Assembly (NCBI GenBank): GCA_003220685.1
Contig: QHTE01000053.1
Span: 1 to 64,000 of the forward strand
Direction of reading: 5' to 3'
Origin: Candidatus Rokuibacteriota bacterium
GTDB taxonomy: Bacteria > Methylomirabilota > Methylomirabilia > Rokubacteriales > CSP1-6
DNA length: 64,000 nt
Shown here in pieces: positions 59,636 through 64,000 of the stretch. A program made the translations under genes and the position numbers. How positions within the stretch are numbered: the stretch's first letter is position 1; every line of letters starts with the position of its first letter. The notes beneath the pieces were generated by a model. The model had not been told where the DNA came from. It made no database searches and saw nothing but the letters and a program-made list of their open reading frames with translations.

Positions 59636-61750
59636 ATGCACTGGTCGGAGCGGCGTTGGGTTCGGGTCCTGTGCGGCAGCCGCGGCCGCCCCCTCGGGAT
59701 CGCGATACTGGCGCTGCTCCTGGCGGTCGAGGCCGCGCCCGAGCTCTTCGGCCTCGGTCTCGTCCGGCTCGCGGCCTTCGACGCCTATCAACGATGGGCG
59801 CCACGCACCCGTCACTCGGCGCCGGCCGTCATCGTGGCGATCGACGACGAAAGCCTTCGGCTGCACGGGCAGTGGCCGTGGCCGCGGACGTGGCTCGCTC
59901 AGCTGGTGGCCAAGGTTGCGGAGGCCGACCCCGCGGCGATCGGCATCGACATCGTGATGCCCGAGGCGGATCGACTCTCGCCCGGGCGCCTGCCGGAGTT
60001 CGTCCCCGGCATTGGCCAGGACCTGACCCAGCGATTATCCCGCCTGCCGAGCAACGACGCGGTCCTGGCGCGAACCCTACAAACGTCGCCGGTGGTGCTC
60101 GGCGTGGCCGGGCTGGAGGCCGACGCGGGACCGCGGCGCACGGTCCGGCGCGTGCCGTTTCGCATCGTCGGAGGGGATCCGACACCACTCGTGCGCCGAT
60201 TCGAGGCCACCTTGCACAGCGCCGAGGAGATCGACCGCGTCGTGAAGGGGCACGGTCTCCTGAACGTGGACACCGAGCGCGGCGTGGTGCGACGGATGCC
60301 GCTCGTCGCCGCCGTCGGCGACGAGCTGGTTCCCTCGTTCGGCATCGAGATTCTCCGTGTCGCGATCGGTGAGCCCGTGCTGACCGTGCGCACCGGGGCG
60401 TCGGGGGTCGAGGCGGTGGGTGTCGGCGATCTGTTCGTTCCCACCGAGCGCGACGGCAGCGTGCGCCTGCACTTCGCGCGGCCCGACCCGGAGCGCTTCG
60501 TCTCGGCGGCCGATCTCCTCGCCGGGAAGGTCGATCGGCAGCTGCTCGAGCGCAAGCTCGTCCTGATCGGCGTCACCGCGCTCGGTCTCTCGGATTACCA
60601 GGCAACGCCGGCGGCCGACCGGATGTCCGGCGTCGAGATCCACGCCCAGCTCCTGGAGAACATGTTCGACACCGATCTGCTCACGCGGCCGCGCGCCGTC
60701 GGCTGGGCCGAAGCGGGTCTGCTGCTGGCCGGCGGCCTCCTGCTCATCGTGATCATGCCGCGGGGGTCGGCCCTCGCCTCGGTGGCGCTCTACGCGCTGA
60801 TGGTCGGCGCCATCGTGACCGCGGGCGCGCTGCTCTATCTGAAGAGCGGGATCCTGCTCGACGCCGCGTCCCCGTCGCTCGCGCTCGGCACCCTCTTCAC
60901 CTCGATGCTGGTGGTCACGCTCGCCGAGACCGAGCGCCACCGCCAGGCTCTGCGCCGCCAGGTCGAGCAGCAGCGCGAGGAGGCCGCGCGCCTCGCCGGC
61001 GAGCTGGAAGCCGCCCGCCGGATCCAGATGGGCAGCCTCCCGAACCCGGCGACCGCGTTTCCCGGCGACGCGCGCCTCGACCTTTATGCGCTCCTCGAGC
61101 CGGCGCGTGAGGTCGGCGGCGATCTCTACGACTTCTTCTCCCTCGATCGCGACCGGCTCTGCCTCCTGATCGGAGACGTCGCGGGCAAGGGCTTGCCGGG
61201 CAGCCTCTTCATGGCGGTGAGCAAGGCGCTCTACAAGAGCGCCGCGCTGCGGGGCGTCGGATCGGTCGATGCGGTGATGCGCGAAGCCGACCGCGAGATC
61301 TCGCGGGACAACGCCGAAGGGCTCTTCGTCACGATGCTGGCCGGTATCCTCGACGCCAGCAGCGGCCTGCTCGAATACTGCAACGCGGGCCACGAGCCGC
61401 TCTATCTGCTGCCGAACGGCGACCGGCCGCTGGTCCGCCTCGCGGACGGCGGCGGCCCACCCCTCTGCGTCGTGGACCGCTTTCCGTACGCGGCGAGCGC
61501 CCGCAGCCTCGCGCGGGGTGACACGATCTGCCTCGTGACCGACGGCGTGCTCGACGCCATGAGCCCGAAGGCCGAGGCGTATGGACGGGCCCGCTTCGAG
61601 GCGCTGCTCGAGAAAGTCGGCCGCGCGGCGAGCGCCGCAGAGATCGGTGAGGCGATCCGTCTCGAGGTCAGCCGGTTCGCCGACGGCGTCGAGTCAACCG
61701 ACGACATGGCGATCCTCGTGTTGCGCTGGAAAGGGCCTAGCGGACGCTGA
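59636..61750 (+). CDS. CHASE2-domain SpoIIE/RsbU-type serine phosphatase
   Basis: The ATG at 59636 gives 704 residues. After an N-terminal membrane helix ('LGIAILALLLAVEAAPELFG') comes a CHASE2 sensor domain at about 55-335 ('VIVAIDDESLRLHGQWPWPR', 'GLSDYQATPAADRMSGVEIH'). Three membrane helices follow at about 355-435, then a coiled coil ('ALRRQVEQQREEAARLAGEL') and a PP2C/SpoIIE phosphatase domain at about 460-700 ('EVGGDLYDFFSLDRD', 'IGDVAGKGLPGSLFMAVSKA', 'VTDGVLDAMSPKAEAYG', 'TDDMAILVLRWKG'). It should sense an external signal and dephosphorylate the STAS antagonist. It overlaps by 14 bases the OmpA gene on the other strand. Confidence 0.93.
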   Translation: MHWSERRWVRVLCGSRGRPLGIAILALLLAVEAAPELFGLGLVRLAAFDAYQRWAPRTRHSAPAVIVAIDDESLRLHGQWPWPRTWLAQLVAKVAEADPAAIGIDIVMPEADRLSPGRLPEFVPGIGQDLTQRLSRLPSNDAVLARTLQTSPVVLGVAGLEADAGPRRTVRRVPFRIVGGDPTPLVRRFEATLHSAEEIDRVVKGHGLLNVDTERGVVRRMPLVAAVGDELVPSFGIEILRVAIGEPVLTVRTGASGVEAVGVGDLFVPTERDGSVRLHFARPDPERFVSAADLLAGKVDRQLLERKLVLIGVTALGLSDYQATPAADRMSGVEIHAQLLENMFDTDLLTRPRAVGWAEAGLLLAGGLLLIVIMPRGSALASVALYALMVGAIVTAGALLYLKSGILLDAASPSLALGTLFTSMLVVTLAETERHRQALRRQVEQQREEAARLAGELEAARRIQMGSLPNPATAFPGDARLDLYALLEPAREVGGDLYDFFSLDRDRLCLLIGDVAGKGLPGSLFMAVSKALYKSAALRGVGSVDAVMREADREISRDNAEGLFVTMLAGILDASSGLLEYCNAGHEPLYLLPNGDRPLVRLADGGGPPLCVVDRFPYAASARSLARGDTICLVTDGVLDAMSPKAEAYGRARFEALLEKVGRAASAAEIGEAIRLEVSRFADGVESTDDMAILVLRWKGPSGR

Positions 61751-62375
61751 TCTCGACGCGCCGGTTGCGCGGCTCCGACACCTGGCTCGCAGTGCGAACC
61801 TCGGGCTCGCGCGACCCGCGGCCCGCCACCGAGATCCGAACTTTCGGGATGCCGAGCTTGATCAGCTCGTCGCGGCAGCGCTCGGCGCGCCGGAGCGAGA
61901 GCGCGTCGTTGTGCTGCGGGGTGCCGACGCGGTCGGTGTGTCCGATGATGACGACCTCGGGCGCCGGCCGGCGGGCGATCTCGGCGAAGATCTGGTTGAC
62001 GAGCGCCCTGGACTCCGGCACGAACTCGTCGGTGTCCGTCTCGAAGTAGAGGTAGAAGGACACCGGACGCTTCGGCTGCGCCGCGAGCGCCGGACCGAAG
62101 TCCTGTTTCACCTCGGCCTCGGAGCTCTTGAAGCCATCCACGCTGCCGACGTTCTTCACGCGCGCCGCGGCGTAGGGTTTGTCGAGGGTCTGCTTCTGCC
62201 CGTCGCTCTCGATGATGAGGGCGCCGGTCTTTCCGTCCTTGCCGGGGAGGAGAACGTACAGATCGTTCCGGCTGGCGCAGCCCGCCAGGACAGTCAGCGC
62301 GAGCGGCGCCAGCCAGGCGAGGTGTGGCGTCCGGGCGAGCCGGGATTCAGTCTTTCGCTGGGCCGGTACGAACAA
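61737..62375 (-). CDS. OmpA-family peptidoglycan-binding lipoprotein
   Basis: This 212-residue protein starts at a TTG that overlaps the FecR gene by 29 bases; no later start gives a signal peptide. The lipobox is 'LTVLAGCASRN', so it should be a lipoprotein. The C-terminal OmpA domain shows 'SFYLYFETDTDEFVPESRAL' and 'EVVIIGHTDRVGTPQHNDAL' followed by 'SLRRAERCRDELIKLGIPKV', the peptidoglycan-binding motif. It anchors the envelope to peptidoglycan. Together with the FecR-domain protein and the CHASE2 phosphatase it forms an envelope-sensing group. Confidence 0.88.
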   Translation of the reverse strand: MFVPAQRKTESRLARTPHLAWLAPLALTVLAGCASRNDLYVLLPGKDGKTGALIIESDGQKQTLDKPYAAARVKNVGSVDGFKSSEAEVKQDFGPALAAQPKRPVSFYLYFETDTDEFVPESRALVNQIFAEIARRPAPEVVIIGHTDRVGTPQHNDALSLRRAERCRDELIKLGIPKVRISVAGRGSREPEVRTASQVSEPRNRRVEISVR

Positions 62376-62799
62376 GGAACTCGGTCCCGCGCACGCCGAG
62401 GATCGCCGCCGGCGTCTTCACCTTCATCGCCTCGGGGGACTGCTTGGCCAGCTTTCCGGACACGACGGCGAGGGTGCCCTGCTTCAGCGAGCTGTCGAAG
62501 GCCCCCTGGTGGGTCGTCGAGTCGAAGGCGAAGCGATCGATCGCGAGCACGCTGTCCGGTCCGATCGAGATCAGGCTGTTGTCGCGGAACGTGATGCCGA
62601 CCGAGCCGTCGGCGCCGGTGACCACCACGTCCCCCTGCTGCACGACCTGGCCGACCTTGGCGGGGAGCTTCCGACCGGCGCGCTCGACCTGGGCCGCGCC
62701 CTTCGAGGTTTTGATCTGTCCGGCCTCCTGGGCCGCGGCGACCGCGACACCGAAGGCCAGAATCATCGGCAGCGTCAAGGCAATCAATGCGGATCTCAT
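62347..62799 (-). CDS. Exported FecR-domain protein
   Basis: This 150-residue protein has a signal peptide ('LIALTLPMILAFGVAVAAAQ') and a FecR-like domain: 'GAAQVERAGRKLPAKVGQVV', 'QGDVVVTGADGSVGITFRDN', 'SLISIGPDSVLAIDRFAFD' and 'MKVKTPAAILGVRGTEFLVR'. It lacks the N-terminal membrane and anti-sigma part of true FecR, so it is a periplasmic domain protein of the type often found beside CHASE2 sensors. It may contact the CHASE2 phosphatase domain (inference). GAGGAGG precedes the ATG. It leads a two-gene unit with the OmpA lipoprotein. Confidence 0.9.
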   Translation of the reverse strand: MRSALIALTLPMILAFGVAVAAAQEAGQIKTSKGAAQVERAGRKLPAKVGQVVQQGDVVVTGADGSVGITFRDNSLISIGPDSVLAIDRFAFDSTTHQGAFDSSLKQGTLAVVSGKLAKQSPEAMKVKTPAAILGVRGTEFLVRTGPAKD

Positions 62800-62877
62800 G
62801 ATGTCCTCCTCGGTCCTTCACACCTCGCGCAATCGTCGGGCCGATTCCGGAATGCACAGCCGCCCGACGCGCAACCC

Positions 62878-62893
62878 GATGTATATATAGTAG
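62878..62893. promoter_or_regulatory. AT-rich patch, probable -10 region
   Basis: GATGTATATATAGTAG is the only clearly AT-rich stretch between the divergent FecR and RsbW-like genes. Read on the minus strand it contains TATATAT about 85 bases upstream of FecR, compatible with a -10 box. No convincing -35 is seen. Confidence 0.3.
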
Positions 62894-63002
62894 CCGAGTC
62901 GCTCTCGACATCTCGTGAGATCCGGAGGCGCGCACGAGCCACGACGCGAATACCGGAAACCACCACAGGACCTTCCCGGCCCGTCGGGATACCCTACCCG
63001 CA

Positions 63003-63377
63003 GTGGCGCAATTCATCGCCGACATCTGCGCGCAGAGCGGCGTGCCGCGCAAGGCGTGTCTTCGACTGACCCTGCTCGTCGAGGAGCTGTTCACGAACAC
63101 GGTCGTGCACGGCCACGGGACCGACAGCGAAGCGCCCATCGATCTCGTGTTCGCGATCCAGCCCGGCTCGATCGCGCTCACCTACGAGGACACGGCCCGT
63201 CCGTACGATCCGTTCGCCCGAGTCGGTGTGCCCGACGATAGCCTCGGCGTCGAGGAGCGACCGGTCGGCGGGCTCGGCGTGGCCCTGGTCGCCGCGATCG
63301 CCGAGCGCGTCGAGTACGCGCACGTCGCAGGCAAGAACCGCATCTCGCTCGTGATCCCGACACCGTCCGATTCCTGA
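63003..63377 (+). CDS. RsbW/SpoIIAB-like anti-sigma regulatory kinase (HATPase_c_2)
   Basis: This 124-residue GHKL-type ATPase has 'CLRLTLLVEELFTNTVVHGH' (N box), 'ITYEDTARPYDPFA'-like G1 region (actual text 'ALTYEDTARPYDPFARVG') and 'RPVGGLGVALVAAIAERVEY' (G2). RsbW-type kinases bind and inhibit a sigma factor and phosphorylate a STAS antagonist such as the 58278 product. The GTG called at 63003 cuts into the fold. Upstream codons 'TFPARRDTLPAVAQF' look like the normal N-terminus but have no ATG/GTG/TTG start; ACG at 62934, five bases after GGAGG, would give 'SHDANTGNHHRTFPARRDTL'. The true start is therefore probably 62934, by a non-standard codon or a sequence error. Confidence 0.88.
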   Translation: MAQFIADICAQSGVPRKACLRLTLLVEELFTNTVVHGHGTDSEAPIDLVFAIQPGSIALTYEDTARPYDPFARVGVPDDSLGVEERPVGGLGVALVAAIAERVEYAHVAGKNRISLVIPTPSDS

Positions 63378-63387
63378 GGAGCCCGCC

Positions 63388-64000
63388 ATGACCACGCCGC
63401 TCGTGACCTACGCCACCGACGGCCGCGTCGGCATCGTCTCGCTCAATCGGGCCGACAAGCTCAACGCGATCAGCGCGGAGCTCAAGAAGATGCTCGTCGA
63501 GCGCTTCCACGAAGCCGATCGCGACCCGGCCACCAGCGTCGTCGTCCTGCGCGCCGAGGGCCGGAGCTTCTGCGCCGGCTACGACATCTCGCCCAACCCG
63601 GCCCGGGCGGCCCGGCGCGGCAATGCGCTCGCCTGGCACGCCTCGCTCACCGACGACGTCCAGCTCGAGCTGACGCCGTGGGAGATGAAGAAGCCGGTGA
63701 TCGCGTCGGTGCAGGGCCACTGTCTCGGCGGGGGCTGCGAGCTCGTGATGATGTGCGACCTCACGATCGCCGCCGACGATGCGCTCTTCGGCGAGCCGGA
63801 GATCCGCTTCTCGAATGTCGGCCCCGCACTGGTCATGCCGTTCATTATCGGCCTCAAGCGCGCCCGCGAGCTTCTGTTCTTCGGCGACCCGATCGACGCG
63901 CGGACCGCGCTGCAGTACGGGATGGTGAACCGCGTCGTCCCGCGGGCCGAGCTGGCGACCGCGACCCTGAAGTTCGCGCGGCGGATGGCCTTGATCTCGC
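63388..64000 (+). CDS. Enoyl-CoA hydratase/isomerase family protein (3' end outside window)
   Basis: This gene runs off the window, so it is missing from the ORF track; 204 codons are visible. 'MTTPLVTYATDGRVGIVSLN' with 'RADKLNAISAELKKML' and 'SFCAGYDISPNP' (oxyanion-hole loop) are crotonase landmarks. 'HCLGGGCELVMMCDLTIAAD' is the G-G-G-x-E-L/M-C-D signature, and 'FGEPEIRFSNVGPALVMPFI' carries the glutamate-region loop. Members hydrate or isomerise acyl-CoA double bonds in beta-oxidation-type pathways. GAGGAG precedes the ATG, and the start is 10 bases after the RsbW-like stop, so the two may share a transcript although their functions differ. Confidence 0.9.
   Translation, partial: MTTPLVTYATDGRVGIVSLNRADKLNAISAELKKMLVERFHEADRDPATSVVVLRAEGRSFCAGYDISPNPARAARRGNALAWHASLTDDVQLELTPWEMKKPVIASVQGHCLGGGCELVMMCDLTIAADDALFGEPEIRFSNVGPALVMPFIIGLKRARELLFFGDPIDARTALQYGMVNRVVPRAELATATLKFARRMALIS

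Noticed and set aside
1-64000. CRISPR array, tRNA, rRNA, complete insertion sequence or prophage genes
   Set aside because: No regularly spaced repeats, cloverleaf-like segments, rRNA sequence, transposase motifs or phage structural genes were recognised by eye; a tRNA or small RNA could still have been missed.

Overview
The window is very GC-rich chromosomal DNA with short intergenic gaps, many ATGA/GTGA gene overlaps and strong AGGAGG-type ribosome binding sites. The gene mix is CaiB/BaiF CoA-transferases, LLM-class flavin/F420 oxidoreductases, many SDRs, MetE-like methyltransferases, molybdenum hydroxylases, Uma2 proteins and hybrid histidine kinases. This suggests a soil bacterium of the Candidatus Rokubacteria / Methylomirabilota type. 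That assignment is inferred from gene content only; the window has no rRNA or other phylogenetic marker. I saw no tRNA, rRNA, CRISPR array, prophage or complete insertion sequence.

Layout. 0-9.4 kb: a secreted LVIVD-repeat protein, a Uma2 protein, a CoA-transferase, and a UGSC-family SELENOPROTEIN (3430-5040). The ORF track splits this gene at an in-frame UGA; a 7-bp SECIS-like hairpin lies directly downstream of it. Next come a CMD-domain protein, an orphan molybdopterin hydroxylase subunit, a TPR protein and a CHRD protein. 9.4-19.6 kb: catabolic genes (enoyl reductase/MDR, amidohydrolase, CinA, an epoxide-hydrolase-like protein, four SDRs, a MetE-like protein, NIPSNAP, LLM oxidoreductase). 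19.6-27 kb: a nucleotidyltransferase, two hybrid histidine kinases with a YHS protein between them, a metallo-hydrolase, a 5'-truncated phospholipase-D/cardiolipin-synthase gene, and BON and CsbD stress proteins.

27.1-38.5 kb: a long co-directional block. It encodes a methyltransferase, a GMC oxidoreductase, a TatT-like TPR protein, a GNAT-like protein, a class-III aminotransferase fused to a long-chain acyl-ACP-reductase-like domain, a second GNAT (BioF2-like), a retinol-dehydrogenase-like SDR, a second GMC oxidoreductase and a small GMC-partner subunit. This looks like an acyl-thioester to aldehyde to amine (or alcohol) lipid pathway and is the best candidate for an undescribed system.

38.5-58.1 kb: mainly catabolic enzymes. 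These are a second Uma2, a gamma-glutamyltransferase-like protein, a MetE-like protein, a decayed metallophosphoesterase, an LLM/SMP-30/HIBADH operon, a complete three-subunit molybdenum hydroxylase with a ModE-type regulator at its end, an enolase-superfamily dehydratase, a dimethylglycine/sarcosine-dehydrogenase-like fusion, a sterol-desaturase-like protein, a phosphotriesterase-like protein, an F420/LLM oxidoreductase, a cupin and a CoA-transferase. A roughly 150-bp perfect-ended inverted-repeat element lies between the cupin and the CoA-transferase. 58.2-63.4 kb: signalling genes (STAS protein, metallo-hydrolase, CHASE2-SpoIIE phosphatase, RsbW-like kinase) that look like a partner-switching module, interleaved with OmpA and FecR genes. 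The window ends inside an enoyl-CoA hydratase gene.
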